A DNA stretch of 64,000 bases from Ornithodoros turicata (taxonomy: Eukaryota > Arthropoda > Arachnida > Ixodida > Argasidae). The stretch is taken from contig NC_088210.1 of NCBI RefSeq assembly GCF_037126465.1, positions 9,942,011 to 10,006,010 of the forward strand, written 5' to 3'. This document shows, piece after piece, positions 53,506 through 63,044 of the stretch. Below the pieces are notes generated by a model, which searched no databases, was not told the DNA's origin, and saw nothing but the letters and a program-made list of their open reading frames with translations. A program made the translations under genes and the position numbers. The first letter of the stretch is position 1; each line of letters starts with the position of its first letter.

Positions 53506-54016
53506 ATCGAACAATGGCTAGCAAGTAGGATGGTATGCATTTTTATATTTTGTCGTTCCCGTGTCCCCAATTGTTTTTATTAACAGCCAGTTCTGCCTGG
53601 TCCACAACATTCTGTCTTGTACATTCTGCCATGCCCACACAGCTGAGCGGCTGAGCAGACGGTCGTTTCCGGCGAGGCACGCGATTGGTTAAGACGGACA
53701 CGTCGCTTCCTGCGCTTGCCGCTCGGATCTGTTCACCTCAGATGTCGGCGTCCCCGCTCGACGGCTATTGTTCGTGGAGCTGAACGCAAAAAAAAAAAAA
53801 AAAAAAAAAAAACGAGCGCTCAGCGTTCTTGCGTCCAGAAAACGTCGCATGCGGGTCGCCCTTTATTTCCTACGTGTGTTGGCGTTGTCACCGCGCAGTA
53901 AAATTTATTGCATTTCTTATCGCGGCAAACGGGTCCCGTAACGTTTACGACTCTTTAAATACCGGCCCGTACACACATCGTGTCATCGTGAGTTTCACCT
54001 CAAGTAACTGCATTAG
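53506..54016. other. Unassigned, with a 26-bp A run
   Basis: The A run at about 53788-53812 is not preceded by recognisable LINE sequence. No domain. Confidence 0.4.
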
Positions 54017-55100
54017 CGATGTACAACAGCAACAACAATAAATGAAGAAGTGATGATGACATGGGATGTTTCCCCGTGGTAGCCACAGGACCCTACTGCA
54101 ACCGCTGCTCTTTGCAACCGATGTTGAATCGCCGTCCGGGACTTTCCGACAGTCCAGATACACACATCGTCCGCATAGATGGAGAGATTTATTCTCCTCG
54201 GTAGACATTCCTTGAGGTCAACCATGACAACATTAAATAATAACGGGCTTAGGACACTTCCTTGCGGGACACCCTGCGGTACAGCGGTCATCTCTGTGTA
54301 ACCCTCGCCTGTTCTGACAAAAATTTTCCTATGGCTCAGGAAGTTGGAAAGCCATGCAAGCACTTTCGCAGGCACTTGAGACCGGAGTAACGCATGAAGA
54401 ACATCAAGGTGGCTCACGGTGTCATACGCCCGCTTGACGTCCAGGAATACAGCCATCACGATTTGCCTCCGGGCTTTCGCATCCTCAACAACAGAGGCCA
54501 AATCCATCACCGAATCCATTGAACTACGATGCCTACGGAAGCCTGACATTTCCTGGGGGAAAACACATCTCCTCTCAAGCCACCACTCAAGCCTGTGCAG
54601 CACCATGCGCTCCAGGACCTTGCCTAGGCAGCTGGTAAGGCTGACAGGCCGAAAAGACGCCAGATCCAAGGGGTGTTTTCCCGGTTTCAGTATGGGGACC
54701 ACTAGGGCCTCCTTCCACCGAGCAGGGACTTGTCCATCCCTCCATGATTTGTTGTAGATCTCTAAGAGGACCAGAAGGCCGATGTCATTCAGGTTACGGA
54801 GCGCAGCATAGGTGACCAAGTTCGGAACAGGTGACGACTTTTTCCGAGAAAACGCCAGGGCCGCCTTGAGTTCTGCAATCGTGAAGTCTGCATCCATGTC
54901 GGGGTCAGATGATGGAGGAGCTTGGTTAATAGCGCGCTGTAGCTGCACAACATGTTCCTGAAAGCCTGAACATTTCGCTGCCTCGGAGCTCGCTGCTATG
55001 GTCTTGCAAAATTCGTATGCAACTTCCTTCTCTGGCTTGGAAATCGAGAGAGACTGAGATCGCAGGGGGTTCTTCGCTGGAGGAGCTTCCCGGAGACTTC
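54017..55100 (-). pseudogene. LINE reverse transcriptase, I/Jockey-like, internally deleted
   Basis: Minus strand. The frame is open from about 55098 to 54013. Residues from 54948: SSPVPNLVTY at 38-47 (usual SSPGPDG altered), FRPVSLTSCLGKVLERM at 99-115, VFLDVKRAYDTV at 167-178 (catalytic Asp), PQGVPQGSVLSPLLFNV at 224-240 and IYADD at 257-261. About 25 residues later the sequence jumps to the 3' UTR (GTAGGGTCCTG, GGGAAACATCCCATG, then (GTT)n), which in the 61085-61555 copy follows the RNase H-side C-terminus. RNase H and zinc-binding regions are thus absent. The 5' region beyond 55100 has stops. Inactive. Confidence 0.88.
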
Positions 55101-55335
55101 AAGCAGCAAACGATGTAGCTTCGATGTAGCAAACTTTCCTGTCTCCGAAAACGGAATCGGCTCTGTATTACTTCGAAACAACCAGTCCGTTACTTTACTG
55201 CTACTCACCACATCAGTTATACTACAACAACACAGCCGAAAGTGGGGTTCGAACCTCGGCCTCCTACGAATGCGGAAGGCCTCCTATGAAACCGATAAAA
55301 CAATGTTCGGCATCGGCAATAACCAACACCACCTA

Positions 55336-55586
55336 CACTCTTAAAAATGAACTTCACCGCATAGCACGCTCCTATAGCCAACCATCATCTCGAATGATAT
55401 CGTTATCTACCCTGATTCGTTGAAAACGGGAGGCGTACGCCTTTTTTGTGACACTTATGCTGTTCATAATTGTCACAAAAAAGGCGTCCGCCCCCCGTTT
55501 TCAACAAATCGGGGCAGATAACGATATCATCCGCGATGTTGGTTGGCTATGAGCGTGCTATGCGGCGAAGTTCATTTTTAAGAGTG
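55336..55586. mobile_element. MITE-P, complete main-type copy
   Basis: 251 bp, TA flanks, standard ends. Two extra bases in the left arm (CTCCTATAGCCAACC). Centre arm GGCGTACGCC against GGCGTCCGCC has diverged. Confidence 0.95.
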
Positions 55587-55815
55587 TAGATAGAGAAATC
55601 CTCTTTACTCGTCGACGTGACGTAACAGCTAAGAGTCAGCCAATCAGGGTCGTGTTTTCGACGGCGGTAGCCAATCACGAACGCGCTTCCAGTGGTCGTA
55701 GCCATGGCGACGAACCACCGTCGTCTGCCAACAGTGATTGAACGTCCCCGCGTACTAAATGGGGGAAACTTTAAAATAAAGCGCAAAACAGTCCCATATC
55801 TTTCTCAAGACTGAT
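55587..55815 (-). repeat. Interspersed repeat I, minus copy
   Basis: Reverse complement of much of 16728-16990 (CAATCAGGGTCGTGTTTTCG, CGCGTACTAAATGGGG, CAGTCCCATATCTTTCTCAA). The MITE-P at 55336 directly adjoins it, and the MITE-P remnant at 16493-16727 adjoins the other copy. Confidence 0.7.
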
Positions 55816-56348
55816 TTTCTGGAAACCGTGTTGCACTTTTTGCCTACTGATTCGGGTGTGCAGGTTCCAAGTTAGCTGCAATCATTTACGAGTTCTTGAA
55901 TTCACAAAACGGCGACCCGCAGTAGTCCACCTTTAAAAAAAATGGTTGAAAACGCCCAGGAAAAAAAAAAACTCTTCTACTGAAAAGTGTTTTGAAGCAG
56001 AATTTGGTATCTTTGTTTCATGCAAAAACAAATTAAATAATAGTTCACTTTCAGGAGAAAACATATCCATATACTACTACTTAAATGTAATTTATTTAAC
56101 GTGATGTTCATCGACCACGGGAATTACACAAACTCTCGAGTCGGAATTCTTTCCATAAGGCCAAGAAACAATCAAAAGCAAAACCGTCTTACTTTTAAAC
56201 TTTTAAATGTCGGAGTTTTAAGCCGTGATTTTGGCGCGCCCTGTCGCTCTCCGGCCAATCAGACTTTAGGCGACCTCCGGAGGCGCCAATTTTAAAAAGA
56301 AACCAACAAGCGTGGTTGGTGGATTTCGAAGGATAGGATTGGCCGCTT
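55816..56348. other. No recognisable feature
   Basis: AT-rich, A runs at 55934 and 55961. No domain. Confidence 0.4.
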
Positions 56349-56435
56349 TTGGCACTGGGATTCGGATTCTCGAATCTCGAATCCCTGCCTATAGGATTCG
56401 AGGATTTGCGGATTCGGTTGTCGCATCCCTATAGT
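56349..56435. mobile_element. End of a hAT-like element tiled with GGATTCGAATCC-like motif
   Basis: GGATTCGGATTCTCGAATCT, TAGGATTCGAGGATTTG and GGATTCGGTTGTCGCATCCC in 85 bp. Only one end is recognisable. Confidence 0.5.
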
Positions 56436-56473
56436 GTCCCATGGAAAATATTGTTTCAAATGGGCTCAAATGA

Positions 56474-56548
56474 GGGCAGGTAATGATATCATTCGAGATT
56501 ATGCTTGGCTAGGAGCGTGCTATGCGGTGAAGTTCATTTTTAAGAGTG
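56474..56548. mobile_element. MITE-P right-end fragment
   Basis: GGGCAGGTAATGATATCATTC to TTTTTAAGAGTG, with TA after. The left arm is lost. Confidence 0.88.
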
Positions 56549-56550
56549 TA

Positions 56551-56735
56551 GGGTTACACCTTCTGATTCGGTGAACGAGGGGGGCGTACGCCTTTTTGTA
56601 GCAATTTGGATAAATGATAATTGCTTTTACCATCATTTTACACTCTTTATCAGGCACTATGTTGACCTATAGGTGATAACTGTATAGAAGTTACCACTTT
56701 TTCACACTCTTTTCTTCTTAGAGGGTAGTTTTGTT
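56551..56735 (-). mobile_element. CACTCTAA...GTG-ended element, minus fragment
   Basis: On minus it reads GAAAAGAGTGTGAAAAAGTG, GTAACTTCTATACAG, GGTCAACATAG, GATAAAGAGTGTAAAATG, GCGTACGCCCCCC: the left half of the 29754-30291 element. Confidence 0.7.
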
Positions 56736-57415
56736 TACATAAAAATCCCTAATACAACGCCGTAAACACTTGCCGCGAATTTTCCGTACTTTTTGGACGC
56801 GCAAGCCTCCGCCCCTTTGGTTGTTAACTGGCCTGCAGGCAACCTTATAGGTTTATTTCCGTGAACCCTTCACTCCGTATAGCAAAGAGGAAGAAGAAAC
56901 GCAGAAAGGGGTGATCTCTTCCGTGAGGCTACGGGACTCACAGGACGCCGCGGGCGGCAATTTTTCAAAAGGCACCGCGACGCTCGAAGCGGCAAAAATT
57001 GGCCGACCTCTGACATTGTACGCAAATTCTTCGTTTATCGCGCTGCAGACCAAGAAAAAAGGGAAGGTACTGAACGGGTCTTTTGGGCTGGGCTCGACTT
57101 TCTCGGTTCGGCGTCGAAGGCTCCAGATAGGAGAGGATAACGTCCTCCGGCGACGGAAAGGCCATCGGAAGGTTCAAGGACCATCGTTCACGAAATAAAC
57201 AGTGAAATCTTTACGTGAACGCCGAAATGGGTTGCTCCGACCGCTGCGTGCGAGTCCAAGGGGCGCGTTGCATGTGTGCGATGCAAATCGATGAGGCTGG
57301 TGTGCTGCGTATATGCCGCGTTGTTGCGGTCTGCCTTTCCGTGTAGCCTCCGTTGTTGGTGACTACGGGATGACTATGAGAGTATATGGGAGTTGATTTG
57401 TGATGACCTAACCTA
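56736..57415. other. No recognisable feature
   Basis: The 95-codon plus frame at 56911-57198 shows no recognisable domain. Confidence 0.4.
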
Positions 57416-57668
57416 CACTCTTAAAAATGAACTTTACCGCATAGCACGGTCCTAGCCAACCATCATCTCGAATGATATCGTTATCTGCCCTGATTTAGTG
57501 AAAACGGCCGGGAGGCGTACACCTTTTTGTGACACTTATGCTGTTCATAATTGTCACAAAAAAAGGCGTACGCCTCCCGTTTTTAACAAATCACGGCAGA
57601 TAACGATATCATTCGAGATGATGGTTGGCTAGGAGCGTGCTATACGGTGAAGTTCATTTTTAAGAGTG
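57416..57668. mobile_element. MITE-P, complete main-type copy
   Basis: 253 bp, TA flanks. Extra CCGG in the left inner arm (AACGGCCGGGAGGCGTACAC) and a longer A run. Confidence 0.95.
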
Positions 57669-58274
57669 TATCCTGACCGTAGCCACCGTCGAGAAACATT
57701 TAGATTATTTCGCGGACGACAATCTTCTTATTCTTTCTCTTTTTTTTTTTTTTTTTTTTGTCATTTGTGTCTTGTGAAAGACCGAGTAACACGGCCTCAC
57801 AAAAACACAGGAAATCGTTCACGGGTTTCGAATGTCTCAATGAGGGGAGCGGGATCGAATGGGAGCAGGAAGGGGAGGTGGGGAGCGAGCTCAAGTTCGA
57901 AGGATTGGTGTACTTAGAACTATCTCTGTGTAGAAGAAATGTTGAAATAGGACGTTAAAGGAAATTAGCTTCCACTTACCGTATTCGGTCAAATAGAAAA
58001 TTACAGAACTGCCTCCGATTTGTGAATAACGAACCTAACGGGTAACAAACATCTTTAGACATTAGGGGGGGGGGGGGGTGACCTGGGACATCCTTTAGCC
58101 GGGAAGTGTTTTGTGTCGAGTGGATGTGGCGATACCACGCCAGTGAATATGCTCACGTGAAGTAACATATCATTCCTTGGCACTTAAAGAAAGAAAACAT
58201 TGCCTGCAGCAAGCAAAGTTCATCAAGATGAACTTCATAACTCTCGTAAAAATATCACTGACGAGACGGAATAC
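57669..58274. other. Unassigned, T and G runs
   Basis: T run at 57740-57759, G run at 58064-58077. No domain. Confidence 0.4.
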
Positions 58275-58541
58275 CAAACTCTAAAAACAACTAGCTTAAC
58301 TGCATAGTACGCTCCTAGCCAACCATCATTCCGATCGACAACGTTCTCTCCCTTGATTTGATGAAAACGGGGGGAGTACGCCATTTTTGTGGCAATTACG
58401 AAGTGCATAATACCACAAACATGGCGTAGCCCCCCCCCCCCCCCCCCCCCCATGTTCAGCATGTAAGGGGAAAGGACGCTGTCACTCCGGATAACGGTTA
58501 GCTACGAGTGTGCTATGCGGTGAGGATCTGTTTTTATAGAC
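58275..58541. mobile_element. MITE-P, divergent, GCCATTTTTGTGGCA centre
   Basis: Left arm with CGCTCCTAGCCAACCATCAT, centre GTACGCCATTTTTGTGGCAA and complement, then a C run (58430-58451) and an eroded right arm to GGATCTGTTTTTATAGAC. Arms are clearly more mutated than in main-type copies. Confidence 0.88.
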
Positions 58542-58734
58542 GGCAAGTTGGTTTTCGTCACCACTACCACCACCACCATAGGGCCCGGTAAACTGTACCT
58601 CAGGGGGCGGTCGCCCCCCCGCTGCACCTTCTGACCTTCCCGAAGCAGTTACTGACGCCTAATTTTTCCTCGAACAGTATTCCTCCCGTGGTCGTACACA
58701 ATCCAAGACGATATGTACACTACCTACACTCTTA

Positions 58735-58986
58735 CACTCTAAAAACTGAACTTCACCGCATAGCACGCTCTGCGCCAACCATTGCCACGAATGATACGGT
58801 TATCGCTTCTGATTCGAGGGGAGAGGGAGGCGTACGCCTTTTTGTGTCAATTTGGATATATGATAATTGACACAAACAGGCGTACGCCTCTCTCTCTCTC
58901 TCCTCGAATCAGAAGCGATAACCCAATCATTCGTGGCAATGGTTGGCGCAGAGCGTGCTGTGCGGTGAAGTTCAGTTTTTAGAGTG
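58735..58986. mobile_element. MITE-P, CTCTGCGCCAACCATTGCC subfamily
   Basis: 252 bp, TA flanks, ends CACTCTAAAAACTGAACTTC and complement, (CT)n in the right inner arm. A stub of another copy (CTACACTCT) precedes it. Confidence 0.95.
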
Positions 58987-59279
58987 TAGAACAGAACTTC
59001 ACCGCATAGCACGCTCCTAGCCAACCATAATCTCGAATGGTATCGTTATCTGCCCTGATTTGTCGAAAGCCGGAGGCGTACGCCTTTTTTGTGACACTTA
59101 TGCTGTTCATAATTGTCACAAAAGAGCGTACGCCTTTTTTGTGACAATTATGAAGAGCATATGTGTCACAAAAAAGGCGTACGCCTCCCGTTTTCAACGA
59201 ATCAGGGCAGATAACGATATCATTCGAGATCATGGTTGGCTAGGAGAGTGCTATGTGGTGAAGTTCATTTTTAAGAGTG
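58987..59279. mobile_element. MITE-P chimera with two opposed centres
   Basis: The left terminus is missing (it begins GTAGAACAGAACTTC, subfamily B-like, directly after the previous copy). It contains the loop GTGACACTTATGCTGTTC and then, 40 bp on, the reversed loop GTGACAATTATGAAGAGC, each with its own GCGTACGCC arm. The right arm is standard and ends in GAGTG. Confidence 0.9.
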
Positions 59280-60691
59280 TGCAGGACCAGAAATAATGTT
59301 ACCGTTTTCATGCAAGCAGCCCGTCATGTGAAACCTGCACATGCCTTTGACGTTTGTTGGGTGATTTCATCTCAATTCATCAAGCCCGTCCGTCGAGGTC
59401 CTTCTATTTTGCTATATAATTTTTTGTGTGAAAACCACGTCTTTGTGATGAACATTGGCACAAATCTCGAACTTCAAATCGGAACGGATGCCGAGAAAAA
59501 AATTGAAGCGCGCACGACGGTGCCTCATCGGAGCGCACGACGGAGCACTCGGGCCGGAGTTTGAGACAACCCTATGCGCCGTACGTACAAGTGACGGTGA
59601 CGACATTTTCTTCTACCCGTTCTCTACATACTGGACTGTAACTGTGTGGCATACGCTGATACCTATACTACTGCCCTTTCGCGTAAGAAAAAATCGCAAA
59701 AACGCCATAGAGCGCGTTTTTGCGTGAACTTTGTCGCCTTCCTGTCGGGACAGTGGACATTAGACCGAAGTGATTTTTACACTGAAAGGTAGCCCATTAA
59801 GTGCTCTTTCTAACGGTATGCTGTTAAAGATTGTGAATGATAAAGCTAAGGCGGTATGAGGGAGCTAAACCGGGATCATCCTCGAAAAATATGCAGATTT
59901 CACGGATCGATTTCTCGAAAACCCCACCTTTAATTTTCTCGAAAAAAATATAATGTATTCATCATTCTATTGCCTTTCAAGCGGTATAAATTTTGTAGGG
60001 ACTAAAGACATTTGACAACCATAGTGGAGCGAAAAGGCGACACACGGTACGCAGTGACATCTCACAGGCGTACGGCTGGGTTAATACACCGCAGGCGTGC
60101 GCTAACGTCTGTATATCCACGTCACCATTTATTTCCTGCGTTCCCATATGCAGGAGAATGATCCCTAGTAGTTTCTTGCGCCGTCACCGTGTAGGCGTGT
60201 TTATATTTTTAAACTATATGAGATCTAACGCCAAAAGGTCAAGATGCTGCTGCCAGCCTTCCGGCTCTTTCCTTGCATTTGGCTTCGCTTTGCATTCATC
60301 CACCTATCACGCGTCAACGCATCTTTGACGAACACACGTCCGGCTTCCAAAGCCATGTCTTGGGAGGTCGTTTTCATTAGGTCTGTCGCCGGAGCGCCGT
60401 ACTTTACAACCTAACACTTCCTTTCCTGTGTGCTTCGTAGACGTGCTAACGAATATGACCTTGCCAGCTTACCTTGTGGCTACTAATCACCCAGGGGAGA
60501 GGGGAGAGCGTGAACAAACGCGTGTTCTTGGTTCTGTTCAAAGTGAAGGCTCCAAACCATTCCGCGTCCCTGTTCGATATAGTATCATATGCTTGGACTC
60601 GTCCACAGTACGGAACGTGCCTATATTGTGCGGATTACGCACGACGACATCGTAGGAGGATCTACAAGCAGCGCGGCTTCGTGTCTGTTTC
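59280..60691. other. No recognisable feature
   Basis: Several short overlapping frames (59277-59727, 60428-60728). None shows a recognised domain. Confidence 0.4.
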
Positions 60692-61016
60692 ATGCCTCGA
60701 CATCGACGCACTGAAGCAACTCCTATAGGCTCGGATGGCAGTGGTGCAGTCAATGATGAAGACGAGTTGTGCAAGAACTGCGCAAGGTATTTCCGTTCAG
60801 CTATAGCTGAACTTTCTCAGTGGTCTCCTCCCACATCTCCACCAGACGCAGTGTACGTTCAGAGCGCAGAAATTGTTGCTGAAATTAACGAGAGTATTTC
60901 GAGAGTATTAACGAGAGTAATATTGATGTCACTCCACTGCGGAACCCAACGGCAGTAAAACGGGAACGAGGGGGCAGGTTGGTTGAACAGTATAAAGCGG
61001 GAATGAAAAGAATTTG
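60692..61016 (+). pseudogene. Open frame of unknown family, frameshifted
   Basis: From ATG 60692 the frame encodes DELCKNCARYFRSAIAEL, a run of prolines and serines, then DAVYVQSAEIVAEINES. A local duplication of TATTAACGAGAG-like sequence (60887-60921) breaks it; in the shifted frame it continues SNIDVTPLRNPTAVKRERG to a TGA near 61015. The composition and the presence of a readable continuation suggest a decayed real protein, perhaps from a mobile element. I do not recognise the family. Confidence 0.35.
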
Positions 61017-61084
61017 AATTTACGATCTCGGTAGTACAAACAAGTGTTTTCTTTTCTTTGTTTACGAGCTTCTGACAGCTTTCA

Positions 61085-61555
61085 TTTGACATGCCAAAGG
61101 GTTTCCCTCGCCTCTTTACGTCTCTAGTGCGTCGTTTACGACTTAGCGTCGCATTCACCCCTGCACTCCGGTATAGGCTGGGCCACAGCACCACGGCGCT
61201 GTGTACAACTTGTGGTTTACCGGCAACAATCCGACACATTCTCGAAGACTGCAGCCAGTACGTACGCGAGCGACGGGCCTTTAAATCTCAACTTGAAATG
61301 CTGGATCAGAGGCCATTCAACATCTGCAAAGTTCTCGGCCCATGGAGTAACCCTGGACACCAGTGCCGTGCACTTGGCGCTCTTCTTTCCTTTCTGAGGG
61401 CCACCGGCCTCCTTCACGAACTGTAGGGATTTCCTTCCCTCGTCATCCCTTCATGTGAACCTTTTTGGAATGGGGTAGGGTCCTGCACTCAACGCAGGGA
61501 AACATCCCACATCATCATCATCCATTCATCTATGTTGTTGTTGTTGTTGTTCTGA
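61085..61555 (+). pseudogene. LINE C-terminus and 3' UTR, I/Jockey-like
   Basis: Frame 61091-61426: FTSLVRRLRLSVAFTPALRY, then LCTTCGLPATIRHILEDCSQ (C..C...HIL..C), RPFNICKVLGPWSNPGHQC and FLRATGLLHEL before TAG. The UTR with GTAGGGTCCTGCACTC, AAACATCCCACATCATC and (GTT)n ends at about 61552. RT and RNase H are missing (5' truncation). Confidence 0.88.
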
Positions 61556-61559
61556 CAGC

Positions 61560-62376
61560 GGTGAGGGAAGTGGGTTGGGGGCGTTTCACGTTTACCCTGC
61601 CCTGGGGCACAAACTGGCCTCGCGACGGCTATGGTTGTACCAATTGTGTTGTCGAGAGGAGACAGGAGATCACTTCTGACTGAGCACGTCGAGTCACTGC
61701 CTCGACAGCAGTGGAGTCGGGACATCACTGACAGGTCTCTCATGTATTCGGTGAATCCAAATTTGTCTTTCTCAGTTCTGCACTGTTTACCACGCTATTT
61801 TACGTCTTTCCTGCACAGGCTTCGTCTCAATGTAACCTTCACTCCCCAATTCAAGTACCGGATCGGATACTGTGACAGCAGCCTACGCTCCAAATGTGGC
61901 GTCGTAGCGAACACTGTGCACGTCCTAACAAAATGTGACCTCTACGAAACAGAGAGGCGGCAACTCTGTGCGCGGTTGAGTACTGCTAGCAGACAGACAT
62001 TCAACCTGGCTGCAACTCTTGTCCCATGTCAGAGCCACGTGCAACACCGTCGATGTCCCCTGATGTTCTTGGAGTTCCTCTTGTCTTCCGATTTGCTCCA
62101 GACGCTGTATAGAGTGATACTCTGTATCTCAATGACCTTTGGTGCTTCTTTCATGCGTGTGTGTGTGTGTGTGTGCGTTTTTTTTTTTTTTCTCTTCATC
62201 TTCCTTTTTACGGCGCAGCGCAGCCAGTGGAGTACAGCTCAATTGTTGTGCTTGTACATAGCTTTCATTCTCATATCTCACATCCGAGTAATGTTTCGCG
62301 TGTAATGGAGTAGTGTACTACTCTCCAGCGGTGAATCATCCGATGTCATAGTCAGGATCTATTTGTTGTTGTTGTT
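61560..62376 (+). pseudogene. LINE C-terminus and 3' UTR, second copy in tandem
   Basis: The frame from 61631 reads VLSRGDRRSLLTEHVES (compare ILSRGDRRSLLRHLSDS at 20.5 kb), FLHRLRLNVTFTPQFKYRIG, LRSKCGVVANTVHVLTKC and FNLAATLVPCQSHVQHRRC. The C-terminal zinc-binding block is conserved with one Cys changed. The UTR has (GT)n, a T run, GCGTGTAATGGAGTAGTGTA and (GTT)n. It starts right after the previous LINE tail; 5'-truncated. Confidence 0.86.
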
Positions 62377-62465
62377 CGTAATTATGAACTGCATAATGCC
62401 ACAAAAATGGCGTACGCCCCCGTTTTTCGAAAATCAAGGGAAAGAACGATGCCACTCGGGATGGT
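62377..62465. mobile_element. MITE-P right half, divergent
   Basis: TAATTATGAACTGCATAATG, CCACAAAAATGGCGTACGCC and CACTCGGGATGG correspond to the right half of the 58275-58541 type. The left half is missing. Confidence 0.8.
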
Positions 62466-62466
62466 A

Positions 62467-62715
62467 CACTCTTAAAAATGAACTTCACCGCATAGCACGT
62501 TCCTAGCCAACCATCATCTCGAATGATATCGTTATCTGCCCTGATTTGCTGAAAACGGGAGGCGTCCGCCTTTTTTGTGACACTTATGCTGTTCATAATT
62601 GTCACAAAAAAGGCGTACGCCTCCCGTTTTCAGCAAATCAAGGCAGATAACGATATCATTCGAGATGATGGTTGGCTGGGAGCGTGCTATGCGGTGAAGT
62701 TCGTTTCTAAGAGTG
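62467..62715. mobile_element. MITE-P, complete main-type copy
   Basis: 249 bp, TA flanks, standard ends. Right terminus is TTCGTTTCTAAGAGTG. Confidence 0.95.
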
Positions 62716-62793
62716 TAGTTGGCTAGGAGCGTGCTATGTGTGAAGTTCATTTTTAAGAGCGTATGCTGTGAAGTTATGCTTTTAGAGAGTACC
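62716..62793. mobile_element. Two MITE-P terminal fragments
   Basis: GTTGGCTAGGAGCGTGCTAT to TTTTTAAGAGCG, then TGCTGTGAAGTTATGCTTTTAGAGAG. Both are right-end remnants between complete copies. Confidence 0.8.
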
Positions 62794-62795
62794 TA

Positions 62796-63044
62796 CACTC
62801 TTAAAAATGAACTTCACCGCATAGCACGCTCCTAGCAAACCATCACTGCGAATGATATCGTTATCTGCCCTGATTGGTTGAAAACGGGAGGCGTACGCCT
62901 TTTCTGTGACAATTATGAACAGCATAAGTGTCACAAAAAGGCGTACGCCTCTTGCTTTTCAACAAATCAAGGCAGATAACGATATCATTCGAGATGATGG
63001 TTGGCTAGGAGCGTGCTATGCGGTGAAGTTCATTTTTAAGAGTG
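62796..63044. mobile_element. MITE-P, complete main-type copy, loop reversed
   Basis: 249 bp, TA flanks. Loop CAATTATGAACAGCATAAGT orientation. Confidence 0.95.
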
